A stretch of 20,106 bases of DNA, from assembly GCA_049999725.1 (NCBI GenBank), contig JBNGIS010004720.1, positions 1 through 20,106 of the forward strand, given 5' to 3'. Of the stretch, positions 1 to 8,939 are shown one piece after another (the stretch's first letter is position 1; the number at the start of each line of letters is the position of its first letter). Origin of the DNA: Haplomitrium mnioides (Eukaryota; Marchantiophyta; Haplomitriopsida; Calobryales). The notes below the pieces were generated by a model, which saw only the letters and a list, made by a program, of their open reading frames with translations, was not told the origin of the DNA and searched no databases. A program made the position numbers and the translations under genes.

Positions 1-626
1 ATAACTCCATTTTGAACTTTCTCAGATCATCCGCAGGACCAATTTGAACTTTCAAGATCACCTTTTATTTCAGTCTGAATCGTCTATATATCACCATTTC
101 GTTCTCTTAACTTTGGATCCAGTTTAACCAGTCATCCCCACTTAGGAAGGCTGATCGGAACCAACCTAAGTGGGCTCCCTACTTTGGAAGGTTCAATTCT
201 GCTACATTCTTCGGATCGGACTCCTCGCGGACAACGGACTCTTCAGATTCTTCGGATTCTTCAGATTCTGTACGATCGAATCCCTCTCTGCAATCTTTCT
301 AATTCATCCCCACGCGCAGATACCATGGCCAAGTCATCGCTCCTTCATCACTACTTGAATTCTTCTTCGCAGAGATATCTCCTTGCATTCATATTTGAAA
401 TTCTTCTTCCACTACCAGGACAAGACCTTCTTCCCCATCGCAGGAGCTTTCAGCGTAGTCTGCAGCCTTCACTTTGTAGCATCCTCTTCGAGCGCACAAC
501 GTGATCGCAGCCTTCCTCTTCATTCGTATACAGATCCCATCATTCTTAACATTTCTTCCTCAGAGAAGAAAATCTTTCCTTCCTACAAATCGATCTCGCC
601 AATCCGTCAGATCAATCCTCAAGTAA
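1..626. other. Non-coding DNA beyond the truncated end of gypsy element A
   Basis: No coding region is supported here. Short open frames exist on the plus strand but show no recognisable domain and a TC-rich composition. TTTGAACTTTC occurs at 11-21 and 43-53, followed both times by a similar AGATCA-type stretch, which suggests a short degenerate duplication. Around 205-275 there are several TTCGGATC / TTCAGATTCTTC-type words, the reverse complement of GATCCGAA words that are frequent at 9890-10290. The two regions lie in opposite orientation, so they cannot be the paired LTRs of one element. The gypsy A reverse transcriptase similarity stops near 627, so this stretch is either foreign DNA joined at a break or another element's terminal DNA. 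Confidence 0.5.
137..174. repeat. Short inverted repeat (hairpin)
   Basis: CCCACTTAGG at 137-146 is matched by its exact reverse complement CCTAAGTGGG at 165-174. The stem can be carried two bases further (GG with CC) past a two-base mismatch. The loop between the inner arms is about 10 bases. No flanking T-tract, transposon end or gene makes its role clear. Confidence 0.6.
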
Positions 627-1338
627 TCATAGAACATGTTCATCATCATCTGCTGAAAGGTTCTTGGTGCATTGCAGAGTTTGAAAGGCATTCTGTGGAA
701 GGCAAACACCCTCCATGTCATGGTGAACGCCGTCTTTAATTGGTCATCCTCCCGAATCCAGATTTGATTGTATCTCGAGTATTCATCCAAGAAGCTGTAG
801 ACCTCTTGCCAGGCACCAAATCCAGCACCCCATGTGTGAAGGGTAAAAGGTAGTGATCCTTTTTGGTCGCCTCATTCAATTTTCAGAAATCCTGACACAC
901 TCTGATTTTCCACTCCCCATCCTATCCAAGCTTCTTTGGCACTACTACCAGAGGAGACACCCATTCACTACTCAGAACTGGGTAAATGAAATCTGCTTCT
1001 AGCAAATTATCAATTTCCTCCTTTACCATCAAGGAGAATCGGGGGTTCATCCGGTACTGGCATTGTCTCATTGAAATTGCCGCGGGTTTGAGGTCAATCT
1101 GATGTTCTCCCAATTCTTTGGGGACTCCTTTCAGGTCCACATAACTCCAGGCAAAGGCATTGCTGAAATTCGAAAGGAGGTGGGTTAATGCTTGCTCTGT
1201 GGTTTTGGGTAAACTAGAGCCGATATGGAATTTTCGTCCCTCCTCGACAATTAATTGTTTGTGTTGTGATTCGCGTACTACTCCCATCTCATTCCTCCAC
1301 TGTGAACTGCCTTCCGGCATCAATGTCGCCAATTGCAA
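627..1338 (-). pseudogene. Gypsy A reverse transcriptase, truncated before the catalytic box
   Basis: RT copies the element's RNA into DNA in the virus-like particle. The minus-strand frame starting at 1338 has the N-terminal RT region: a FAWSYVDLKGV stretch, HQIDLKP, RMNP, EEIDNLLEADFIYPV and WVSPLVVVPKK, with a stop near 922. The frame resumes through 920-790 after a stop and a frameshift (YLLPF, then a frame change into DEYSRYNQI), followed by TAFTMTWRVFAFHRMPFKLCNAP, TFQQMM and FYDYLR. Similarity ends there, near 627, just before the expected YxDD active-site motif, which is absent. RNase H and integrase are missing downstream. The remains match plant Ty3/gypsy RT well; the truncation is seen directly, its mechanism is unknown. 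Confidence 0.88.
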
Positions 1339-1493
1339 CCCCTCTGCTCCCGATAAGGCGCTTCAAATTTTTCTCTATCTTCCGCATGCACACGATGGAA
1401 CATTTCAAACTTTTCTGGTTTTTCCACTTGCATCTGATGAGGCATTTCTAACCTTTCTGGTTTTTCCACTTGCATTTGATGAGGCACTTCAAA
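1338..1493 (-). repeat. 42-bp tandem repeat within gypsy A, encoding a 14-residue repeat
   Basis: On the minus strand the open frame contains the successive units FEVPHQMQVEKPER, LEMPHQMQVEKPEK, FEMFHRVHAEDREK and a partial FEAPYREQRG. That makes about 3.7 copies of a 42-bp unit. The frame is kept through all copies, and the third unit is the most divergent. The repeat lies in the linker between protease and RT. Confidence 0.8.
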
Positions 1494-2299
1494 CCTCTCT
1501 TTTCTTTTGGCCTCATTGGCCTCATCGCTTGCCAAATATTATGCTAGATTCTGCCCAACATAAGGCACTTCTCTAGCTCTATCTGGTTGATTGCTAGCAC
1601 TCCTTCTCTCACCAAATCTTCCTCTATAGCTTTGATGACCATTTGGGCCCAGTAGTGATACTCCGATTCCTTCTCCTCTTCTGACCACTTGCTATCATAA
1701 TCCTTTTTTGCTTGCGTCTCTCCTAGATGTGGCACCGATCCATAGTGAACCACTATTTTTTCCGGACCAAATACCAAGGTTGAATTTCCCCAATTGTGTA
1801 GGACTCAGGCTCCATACAGAAAAGGTCTTCCGATTAGCACTGGGTATGGAGAGGCTTAGATTGGCCGTATTACAAGATAGTTTAACTTGAATTCTTTGCT
1901 TGATGAAAGTGGGTCCTCAAAGTAGAGAGCCTAAATGTTTAACTCGGGACCCATCTGCAAATCTCATGATCCCAGCAGTAGGTTGGAATTCTTTGAATCC
2001 CAATTTATGGGCAGCCTCCTCCACCATGATGTTGACTCTTGCCCCTCTGTCTATAGGGACCAGCGACAAGGTACACCTCGCTATCTGAATGTCAATTTCA
2101 AGAGCTCCCTTATCTTCACATACTGATTGCACATTTGTTTGGGTTTCTACCCGGGGTAATCTCTTCCTTCTCTTAGCTCCCATCAACAATTCCCTTAGTT
2201 GTCGTCTGTACAAGGGGCTATCTTTGATCAGTTGTCCTACTGTAGCTGTGACTCGACAATCTCTCACGTCAATCTGGATGTTGTAGGGGATGGGTTTCA
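1339..2299 (-). pseudogene. Gypsy A protease and protease-RT linker
   Basis: The minus-strand frame entering from the copia junction at 2299 gives a linker (PIPYNIQIDVRDCRV, QLRELLMGAKRRKRLP), then an aspartic-protease-like segment, PIDRGARVNIMVEEAAHKLGF and IMRFADGSRVKHLGS. The protease would cut the polyprotein. Family members usually have Asp-Ser/Thr/Gly-Gly-Ala at the active site; here it reads Asp-Arg-Gly-Ala, which may be inactivating. A TGA near 1887-1889 follows. Then a frame change leads to IGRPFLYGA-type text and FGPEKIVVHYGSVPHL, a further segment rich in Lys and Glu, a TAG near 1544, and the 14-residue repeats. All pieces lie in the order expected for plant gypsy pol. Confidence 0.8.
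2295..2299. repeat. Left target-site duplication of the copia element
   Basis: TTTCA lies immediately left of the 5' LTR. The five bases right of the 3' LTR are TTTTA, one transition different. Five bases is the usual copia target duplication length. Confidence 0.75.
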
Positions 2300-2559
2300 T
2301 ATTGAAATACCAAGCTTTGTACATAGCCTGCTGGGATGATGGGTAGAGACTTATTTTTTAGACCCTCTTTAGGGTTAGTTTTGTTAAGTTAATTTAGGGT
2401 AAATTTAAGTATAAATACAGAGTATGTAGAGAGAAAATGAAAGGAGATCAAAGAGAGAGTGCCACCATGCCGCAAGCCTCTTCCCTTTTGTAAATCAATT
2501 GTGTTGAATAAGATCTCTCATATTTGCCTCCAAAGATTTGTCTCCTCGATTTCTTTACA
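2300..2559 (+). repeat. Copia 5' LTR
   Basis: This 260-bp copy aligns without gaps to 6955-7214. It starts TATTGAAATACC where the 3' copy has TGTTGAAATACC, so the canonical TG terminus has mutated to TA. It ends in TTTACA (canonical CA). It is followed at once by the primer-binding site. Confidence 0.93.
2410..2417 (+). promoter_or_regulatory. Probable TATA box of the copia LTR
   Basis: TATAAATA lies 110 bases into the LTR. It is conserved in the 3' copy at 7065-7072 although nearby bases differ, so transcription of the element would start about 30 bases further on. The position within the LTR, not an experiment, supports this. Confidence 0.6.
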
Positions 2560-2571
2560 TGGTATCATAGC
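2560..2571 (+). promoter_or_regulatory. Copia primer-binding site, initiator-Met tRNA type
   Basis: TGGTATCATAGC starts directly after the 5' LTR. It differs at one base from TGGTATCAGAGC, the complement of the 3' end of plant initiator methionine tRNA that primes most plant copia elements. An exact TGGTATCAGAGC occurs in gypsy B at 14974. Confidence 0.85.
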
Positions 2572-2700
2572 CTGGTTTATAAAGAGAATAATTTCGCAAG
2601 AAGTAGACGATCAATTTGGTTTGATATCCTTTTTGCTGAAGGTGGTCATAGAGTTGAAGCACAAAATCTTGAAGTTTGGAGGTGTCGAGAAGTTGTGTAA

Positions 2701-3650
2701 ATGGGTGATACTAATACCGTTGGTATTGAGAAGTTGGAGAAGAACAACTACCAGCCGTGGAAGTTCCGGATGAGGAACTATTTGATAGGCAAGAGCCTAT
2801 GGGGGTATGTTTCAGGTGAAGAAAAGGAACCGCAACTTCCTTTAGTGAATGTAACAGATCAAGAATTGAAGTCATGGAAAGCTTGGAATGAAAAAGATAA
2901 GAAGGTGATGTTTTTTATTTTGCATAATTTGTCAAATAGTATGGTTGGACACATACAAGATTTGGAGTCTGCAAAAGATGTATGGGATATGTTAGAAAGG
3001 CTCTACAATACAAATACTAGAGCTAAGAAAATTCAATTGAAAAATGAGTTGAATAACATAAAGAAAGCACACAACATGTCGGTGAATGATTATGTCTTGA
3101 AGATAAAAGAGACATCAGATGCATTGGGATCTATTGGAGTGGTTACAGAGGATGATGATTTAGTCTCTGCAGTATTGAATGGTTTGAAGGATGATGACAA
3201 GTGGAAACCGTTTACCACTTCTGTTTATGTTTGAGAAAATCTTCCTAATTTTGATGAGATAGCCTCCTTGATGATAATAGAGGAGAGAAGCATTGGAGGA
3301 CCTACTTCAGAAAATGGTTCTAATGAGCAGGCAGGGGAGGTAGAGGCAAGGGGAGATCCCAGAGAGGATGTGGTGAAGGTAGAGGTTATGTACAACATAA
3401 CCAAAATCAACAAAATTTTGAGAATACAGTTGGTGGTAGAGGCCGCGGAAATTTTCGAGGAAGTAGAAGCTTTCGTGGAAGAGGTGGAAGGAAAAACAAT
3501 CATGATGTAGTTTGTTGGGAGTGTGGAAAAGCAGGTCATTATACAAATGATTGCTATAGTAGGTCCAACAACAACAAGAGAGGATATAATCGGAGACAAC
3601 AAGGAAACTATGCATCGTCATCGAAGAGTGATGGTGAGCGTCTCTTTGTT
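2701..3650 (+). pseudogene. gag: Copia gag, broken by a stop and a frameshift
   Basis: Gag builds the virus-like particle. The ATG at 2701 opens a frame with LEKNNYQPWKFRMRNYL near its start, a UBN2/retrotransposon-gag type helical region (KDVWDMLERLY, IQLKNELNNIK, VNDYVLKIKETSDALG) and VLNGLKDDDKW, ending at a TGA at 3232-3234. The same frame continues behind the stop with NLPNFDEIASLMIIEERS, so the stop is a mutation. Between about 3300 and 3370 the frame shifts, and the new frame reads an Arg/Gly-rich stretch (GRGRGNFRGSRSFRGRGG) and the zinc knuckle CWECGKAGHYTNDC (3513-3554; CX2CX4HX4C), which binds RNA. It then runs into the protease in the same frame. Confidence 0.9.
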
Positions 3651-5400
3651 TTGCAACATATGATGAGTACTTATACACAAGGTTGTGAAAGTGATGCATG
3701 GTATGTGGATTTTGGTGTGTCAAACCATATGACACATCATAAAAATTGGTTAAAAGAGCTGCATGAACCAAAGCAGCAAGAATGTGTGGAAACAGGTGAT
3801 GCTACAGTTCATCCAATTGAGCAGATGGGAAATGTTCCACTTTCTACACATGATGGAAAGTCAAAGTATATGGCTGATGTGTTCTATGTACCAACACTTA
3901 CAAAGAATTTGGTATATGTTGGTCAAATGGTAGAACAAGGATTACAAGTTGTTTTTAATGAAGATGGTTGTTTTGTGGAGGATTTGAAGAACAGAAATAG
4001 ATTGTTTGCTAGAGGAAGTAAGATCGGAAGAATGTTTACATTGGATGTAAAGACTCCAATGGTAAATGACAATGTCATATATATGCAAATGAATACAGTT
4101 ATTGGAGATGTAGATATCTAGCACAAAAGAATGGGATATGTGAATCTACAAAGGCTGAGATCAATGTCGTCTATGGGTGTAGTTACCGGTTTGCCAAGGT
4201 TCAAGAATGTTGATATGGAGAAGGTGTGTGAAGCATGTTAGTTTGGAAAACAGTCAAGACATCCATTCCCGCATCAAAGAAATGTGAGTAAAAGTCCTTT
4301 AGATGTAGTACATTATGATGTGTGGGGACCTACTGAGCATGCATCAATGTTAGGAAATAAGTATTTTGTTACCTTTGTGGATGACCATACAAGGAAGGTA
4401 TGGGTTTATTTTATGAAGACAAAAGCAGAAGTGTTTGAGTATTTTAAGAGCTTTAAGAAGATGGTTGAAAAACAATCAAGGTTGCAGATTAAATGCCTAT
4501 GATCAGATGGTGGAGGTGAGTATTTTTCACGAGAGTTTAGCAGATTTTTGGTAGATCATGGTGTGAAGAGGCAATTCACATGCAGATATACTCCACAACA
4601 AAATGGAGTTGTAGAAAGAAAGAATAGACATATAGCAGAAATCGCTCATGCCTTGATTAATGAGAAGAACATGCCAAAATACTATTGAGAAGAGGCTATA
4701 CATACAGTTGTATATATCATGAACATGACTCCTATGGCAGGAATACATGATATTACTCCAGAAGAAAGATTTACAGGTATCAAAAGTGATGTATCTCACT
4801 TGAAAGTATTTGGATGTATTCTGTATATACACATACTAAATAAGCTAAAGACTAAGCTAGATCCTAAAGCTGAGAAGTGTATTTTCATTGGGTATTCTTT
4901 GGAACAAAAAGGATATCAATGTTATAACCGTGTAACACGTAAAATTAGGGTAAGTAGAGATGTTGTATTTGATGAGTTGAGTAGTTGGTATGGAGTAGAA
5001 AAAGTTGTGAATACTCATATGGAGGAAGAAGAAGTGCAAGACAAATCAGCAAATCAAGAATTACAATCACAACTATTGAGTAGACCAAGAGAACGTTCAA
5101 ACACTTTGTCTAAGAGTGTTAATCTGTGGTCAGGAAGATTGAGTTTAGGCTCACCAAATGTATCAATTGGAAGTGCTGAAATTAAGACAAGTTCAGCAAA
5201 GGGAAAGGAAAAGGTGGATCAACAAATGGATACAAGTCACTCAAGTGATGGTGAAGAGGTTGATATACCCACTTTGCAAACACCTGGTGTGCAAAGAATG
5301 CAAGATGAGGTATGTAGATCTACACGTATAAAGTATCCAGTAAGGAGGTTGAGTTATGATAGTTTTTCTGCATGTCATTATGCATATATGGTGAAAGTTA
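3651..5400 (+). pseudogene. pol: Copia protease and integrase region of pol
   Basis: The aspartic protease active site reads WYVDFGVSNHMT at about 3700, where the family normally has Asp-Ser-Gly-Ala, so it is probably dead. The GAG-pre-integrase part (HKRMGYVNLQRLRSM, CEAC and FGKQ) holds the zinc-binding His/Cys set with one expected His replaced by Tyr. The integrase core follows: VVHYDVWGP (first Asp), FVDDHTRKVWVYF, SDGGGEY (second Asp) and NGVVERKN (Glu), so all three DDE residues are visible. The C-terminal part has LKVFGC and EKCIFIGYS. Internal stops are TAG 4119-4121, TAG 4239-4241, TGA 4500-4502 and TGA 4686-4688, all in one frame. A Ser/Glu-rich linker leads to RT. Confidence 0.9.
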
Positions 5401-6994
5401 TACAGGATATAGAACCCACTTATTTTGAGGATGCAATTGGCATACCTGAATGGGAGTTAGCTATGGATGAAGAAGTGAATGCACTTGATGAGAATGAGAC
5501 TTGGAAGTTAGCACCACTACTTGATGGAAAGAAAGCGATTGGCTGTAAGTGGGTTTACAAAGTTAAGCATAATGTAGATGGTTTGATAAGCAGGTACAAG
5601 GCTAGACTAGTAGCCAAAGGATATGCTCAGACATATAGGATAGATTTTGACGAAACATTTAGTCCTGCTGCAAAGATGGCAGCTGTAAGAATTGTGATTG
5701 CTATGGCTGCTGCTAAGAAATGGTATTTACATCAAATGGATGTAAAGAATGCTTTTTTGAATGGAGAGTTACATGAAGAAGTGTATATGAAGCAGCCACA
5801 AGGATATATACACCATAAGTTTCCAAATTATGTGTGTAAGTTGAAGAAAGCTTTATACGGATTAAAGCAAGCACCCAGAGCATGGACAGACAGAATAAGC
5901 AAGTTCTACAAAGTATTGGATTTGTCATCAACGAGGCAGATTACTCTATGTATGTGTAGAAAACGAATACAGGTTTGGTCATCATAGTGATATATGTTGA
6001 TGATCTGATTATTACAGGTGATGATAAGTTGCAGATTGAAAATGTTAAGAAGAGGCTTGGAGCGGAATTTGATCTGAAAGACTTGGGAGAACTTATGTAC
6101 TTCTTGGGTATAGAAGTAATAAAATCACAACAAGGCATTTGGTTACTTCAACGAAAGTATATTCTGGATATGTTACAGAAATACGGTATGATAGCATGTA
6201 AGCCTATTTCTACTCCACTTGAACAGAATGCAAAGTTAAGAGTTGATTTGGGAGATGAATTGGAAGATCCAACTATGTATTGGAAAATAGTTGGAAGTTT
6301 GATTTATGCCACCATGATAAGACCATATATGTCTCATGATGTGGGAGTACTTAGTCAGTTCATGTAGGTGCCAAGAAAGCCACATTTAGATGCGGCAAGG
6401 AGAGCACTACGTTACTCAAAAGGCACATTGAATTATGGTTTATTTTATGCATACAGAGTTGAAGTAAAACTTTTTGGATATACTGATGCAGATTGGGCTG
6501 GATATACATATGACAGAAGATCTACCAGTGGTTATGTTTTCAATATTGGAGGTGCTGCAGTGAGTTGGAGTAGTAAGAAGCAACCTACAGTTGCTTTGTC
6601 AAACACAGAGGTAGAGTATAGAGGAGCAGCAATGGCTGCATGTGAAATAGCTTGGCTACACAAGCTATTGTCCGATTTAGGACATGATCTGCAAGAGCAT
6701 GTGACTTTGCATTGTGACAACATAAGCAGTATACAACTGACAAACAATCCGGTGTTTCATGCAAGGACAAAACACATTGAAGTTCATTACCATTATATAC
6801 GAGAGAAGGTACTTGAAGGTGAGATTGATTTGGTGTATGTGAATACAGATGAGCAAGTAGCTGATATTTTTACAAAGTCAATAGGTGCAAAGAAGCTACA
6901 TAAGTTTCGAACTATTATGGGAGCACTTCACATTGGCTTGGCCTTGAGGGGGAGTGTTGAAATACCAAGCTCTATACGTAACCCGCTAGGATGA
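5401..6994 (+). pseudogene. pol: Copia reverse transcriptase and RNase H region of pol
   Basis: RT begins with WELAMDEEVNALDENETWKL, then GCKWVYKVK, YKARLVAKGYAQ, DFDETFSPAAK, HQMDVKNAFLNGEL and KALYGLKQAPRAW. A one-base frameshift near 5900 moves the reading to another frame, which holds a TAG at 5957-5959 and then the intact catalytic box IYVDDLIITGDD near 5990-6025, FDLKDLGELMYFLGIE and PISTP. After TAG 6365-6367 the RNase H domain carries its acidic residues in YTDADWAG, TEVEYRGAA and HCDN, and ends with HARTKHIEVHYHYIRE and ADIFTK. The frame stays open through the purine tract and stops at 6992-6994, 40 bases inside the 3' LTR, so the original stop may have been lost. Confidence 0.93.
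6946..6954 (+). promoter_or_regulatory. Copia polypurine tract
   Basis: GAGGGGGAG lies directly before the 3' LTR start TGTTGA. It is the RNase H-resistant primer for plus-strand DNA synthesis. Length and position fit plant copia elements. Confidence 0.88.
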
Positions 6995-7214
6995 CGGGTA
7001 GAGACTTATTTTTTAGACCCTCTTTAGGGTTAGTTTTGTTAAGTTAATTTAGGGTAAATCTAAGTATAAATACATAGTATGTAGAGAGAAAAGGAAAAGA
7101 GATCAAAGAGAGAGCGCCACCATGCCAAAAGCCTCTTCCCTTTTGTAAATCAATTGTGTTGAATACAATCTCTCATATTTGCCTCCAAAGATTTGTCTCC
7201 TCAATTTCTTTACA
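6955..7214 (+). repeat. Copia 3' LTR
   Basis: The 260-bp partner of 2300-2559, with intact TG...CA termini. By-eye differences to the 5' copy number about 18, seven of them transitions clustered in the first 45 bases. The shared block that includes TAGACCCTCTTTAGGGTTAG is unchanged. Confidence 0.93.
7065..7072 (+). promoter_or_regulatory. TATA box of the copia 3' LTR
   Basis: TATAAATA, the copy of 2410-2417. In the 3' LTR it would drive transcription rightwards into the interrupted gypsy A sequence, antisense to it, if it were ever active. Confidence 0.5.
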
Positions 7215-7219
7215 TTTTA
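7215..7219. repeat. Right target-site duplication of the copia element
   Basis: TTTTA follows the 3' LTR end directly; its partner is TTTCA at 2295-2299, one C/T difference. On the gypsy A (minus) strand both versions keep the reading frame of A. Confidence 0.7.
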
Positions 7220-7509
7220 TTTCTCCTTCATTGGCTGTAATCTTTGCCTCTAGTTCTTTGGGCTCTTCTTGCTGTTTTTGGACCTTCTTCAAGCTCTCAA
7301 TTGCTGCCTCCTCTTCTTCCATTGCTTCCAATGCTTGCAGCTGCTTTCTCATATTGTCTTGCTACTTGGAATAAAACCACTTTGGATTGTCCTATTGGTA
7401 ATCCGAATCGCTACGCAATGAGGATCCTTGAGCCACCCCCTTCATTATTTTTCACTCATTATTCCGCTGGTTCTTTTTCTTGGACTTGGCTCTAGCTTTG
7501 GTTACCACA
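7215..7509 (-). pseudogene. Gypsy A linker between gag and protease
   Basis: The minus-strand frame from about 7509 reads HSYVVTKARAKSKKKNQRNNE, a TGA, a short stretch, two TAG codons, then a strongly charged, probably coiled segment (MRKQLQALEAMEEEEAAIESL, KKVQKQQEEPKELEAKI) that runs in frame to the copia 3' target site. On the other side of the copia element, at 2299, the same frame continues with PIPYNIQIDV. Three internal stops show decay. The part upstream of about 7509 on this strand is lost where the plus-strand gag scrap begins. Function as a gag-pro spacer is inferred from its position only. Confidence 0.65.
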
Positions 7510-7937
7510 TAAGAGTGTACCAGATCAGCGGGAGGCCTAGCACCATGCTTGGAAGGCCTGCAGGAGTGAGCGGGGGGCAAAGAAGTGGGTGGACCGTGAC
7601 TAAACCACCTCGAGTAACCATTATGGTGTGTTGGAATTGCGGCCAGCTTGGGCACATTTCCTCAAGTTGTCTTGAGCCCTAGAAGTGCAGTTATGGCCAA
7701 CCACCCGCATTTTGTTTCAAATGCAAAAAGGAGAGGCATGCGATTATCAATTGCCCTCTAAACCAAAGGGCCGAGGTGGCTCCTAACACCGGCATAAACC
7801 CTCCTCCACTTGCAGTAGTTAATCTAGTAGAATTGGAAAGGGGGGAGGCAGTCAGGCATGAAAAGGAAGAGGAGGAAGTTGAGCTGCTTGGATGGGAGAC
7901 CCCAACCTCCGAAGATTGCTACAGGGTGGTAAGACCC
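7510..7937 (+). pseudogene. Orphan gag fragment with two CCHC zinc knuckles, opposite strand to gypsy A
   Basis: The plus strand reads CWNCGQLGHISSSC (7629-7670), a TAG at 7680-7682, then CFKCKKERHAIINC (7713-7754), both exact CX2CX4HX4C. The frame then stays open through PLNQRAEVAPNT and an acidic stretch to a TAA at 7938-7940. Paired knuckles are typical of nucleocapsid regions in retrotransposon gag proteins or of LINE ORF1. No protease or RT follows on this strand, and gypsy A gag resumes on the minus strand at 7937, so this is an inserted or rearranged scrap about 0.4 kb long. Its left boundary is uncertain (7505-7600), and no target duplication is visible. Confidence 0.7.
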
Positions 7938-8939
7938 TAAACCATCACAGAATCGACTTCTTCCTTCATGAGGTACGGTGCGTCTTCCCTCACATAATGG
8001 ATGGCATTGGTCTCAACAGGGCATTCTTGGGGAGAGTGGCCATGCTTGTTGCACATGATGCACCACACTCCCACTCGTCTAGTTGGGAGCGGGTGACCTT
8101 CCGGTTTGATCCCCGCCAAGAGGATGTTCATGGCTTCCATCTTGGCGATTAACTCATCAATATGATCCTTCCCCACTGGCTTTCTGCTAGGTCCGGGTTC
8201 GGGTTTGCCTCTCTTTGAATTCGTCTTTTTGGTCTCTCTGTAGTGGTGGAATTCTTGATCCTTGGTCTGCTTCTTTTTCTTTAGCTCCTTCCTTTGTTTC
8301 TTTTTTCAAGAAGCCTGGTCCTCCTCCGAGCTGCTGCTGTCCGAAACAACCTCGCTCTCCAAAGTGGATGCAAAGCTCTTGTTTGTCTCTTCTCCCCTGC
8401 TTGAAGTGTTCAAAGAATCTTTGGACTCGTACTTCATTCTTGTTTTCTTTCGAGAGCTCATGATCGCAACTTTGACATGGGATTGAGCCGCATTTACCAC
8501 CTCACCCAGGTCCCTATTCCTCTAGGCAAGGCTATGAGGAACCATGATGTCAGCATTCTATCTGTGGCTGGCGGATTCAGCTTTCGAGCTACTTTTTTGA
8601 ATCTTTGTAGGAATCTTCTCACATATTCCTTTCTCTTCATTCTTAGCTAGCCCATTAATGCCTTTGTCTATTCTCCAATCCCTTGGATTTCAGCCACGAA
8701 TGCAGCCTTGAATGCTCCCCAATCCCTTTTAATAATGTCCGACAAATCCTTATACCAGGGTTGTGCCTCTCTCTTTTGAACTGCTAGCAAGATACCAATT
8801 TTCACATGGCTCTCCTCATTTGCCGCTGCGGCATTCTCAAGGTCGTCTAGCCAGGCATCGGGTTCGTCCTTTGGTCGTCCCTTGAAGACTTGTATTTGAA
8901 ACGGACTCTGAGTTCAGAAGGAGGCATCGAGTTGGCCAT
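7937..8939 (-). pseudogene. gag: Gypsy A gag with retrotransposon gag domain and CCHC knuckle
   Basis: The minus-strand ATG at 8937-8939 begins MANSMPPSEL. A frameshift follows near 8890, then the gag domain: VFKGRPKDEPDAWLDDLENA, QKREAQPWYKDL and WGAFKAAFVAEI, two TAG stops, then KRKEYVRRFLQRFKKVARKL (about 8890-8540). After another frame change there is an acidic Ser-rich stretch with SDSSSSEED near 8320, a basic region, a helical segment (DHIDELIAKMEAMNILLAGI) and the knuckle CIMCNKHGHSPQEC at 8021-8062 (CX2CX4HX4C). The frame ends at 7937-7939, where the opposite-strand scrap starts. Gag would form the particle and bind RNA; at least two stops and two frame changes inactivate it. Confidence 0.85.

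Larger units (their letters stand above)
2300..7214 (+). mobile_element. Nearly full-length Ty1/copia retrotransposon nested in gypsy A
   Basis: The 4915-bp element has paired 260-bp LTRs, a PBS directly after the 5' LTR, gag with a UBN2-like domain and CCHC knuckle, protease, GAG-pre-integrase, DDE integrase, RT with an intact YVDD, RNase H, and a purine tract directly before the 3' LTR. The order PR-INT-RT-RNase H defines Ty1/copia. It is bounded by TTTCA/TTTTA, and the minus-strand gypsy A frame continues across the insertion point when the element is skipped. Seven internal stops and at least two frameshifts make it non-autonomous. By eye the LTRs differ at about 18 of 260 positions (14 transitions, 4 transversions). 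Confidence 0.95.

Noticed and set aside
1-550. Idea that 1-550 and 9890-10650 are the paired LTRs of gypsy A
   Set aside because: The shared GATCCGAA words lie in opposite orientation, whereas LTRs of one element must be in direct orientation; no longer alignment was seen.
170-739. Overlapping plus-strand open frames at the left edge
   Set aside because: TC-rich composition gives long frames in several phases; no domain, and the right part overlaps the minus-strand RT, whose motifs are clear.
1160-1576. 138-codon plus-strand frame
   Set aside because: It is the antisense shadow of gypsy A RT and the 14-residue repeats on the minus strand.
3225-3771. Minus-strand frames across the copia gag/protease
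   Set aside because: Shadows of the plus-strand gag and CCHC region, which carry recognisable motifs.
2300-7214. Functional autonomous copia element
   Set aside because: Seven internal stops, at least two frameshifts and an altered protease active site exclude a working polyprotein.
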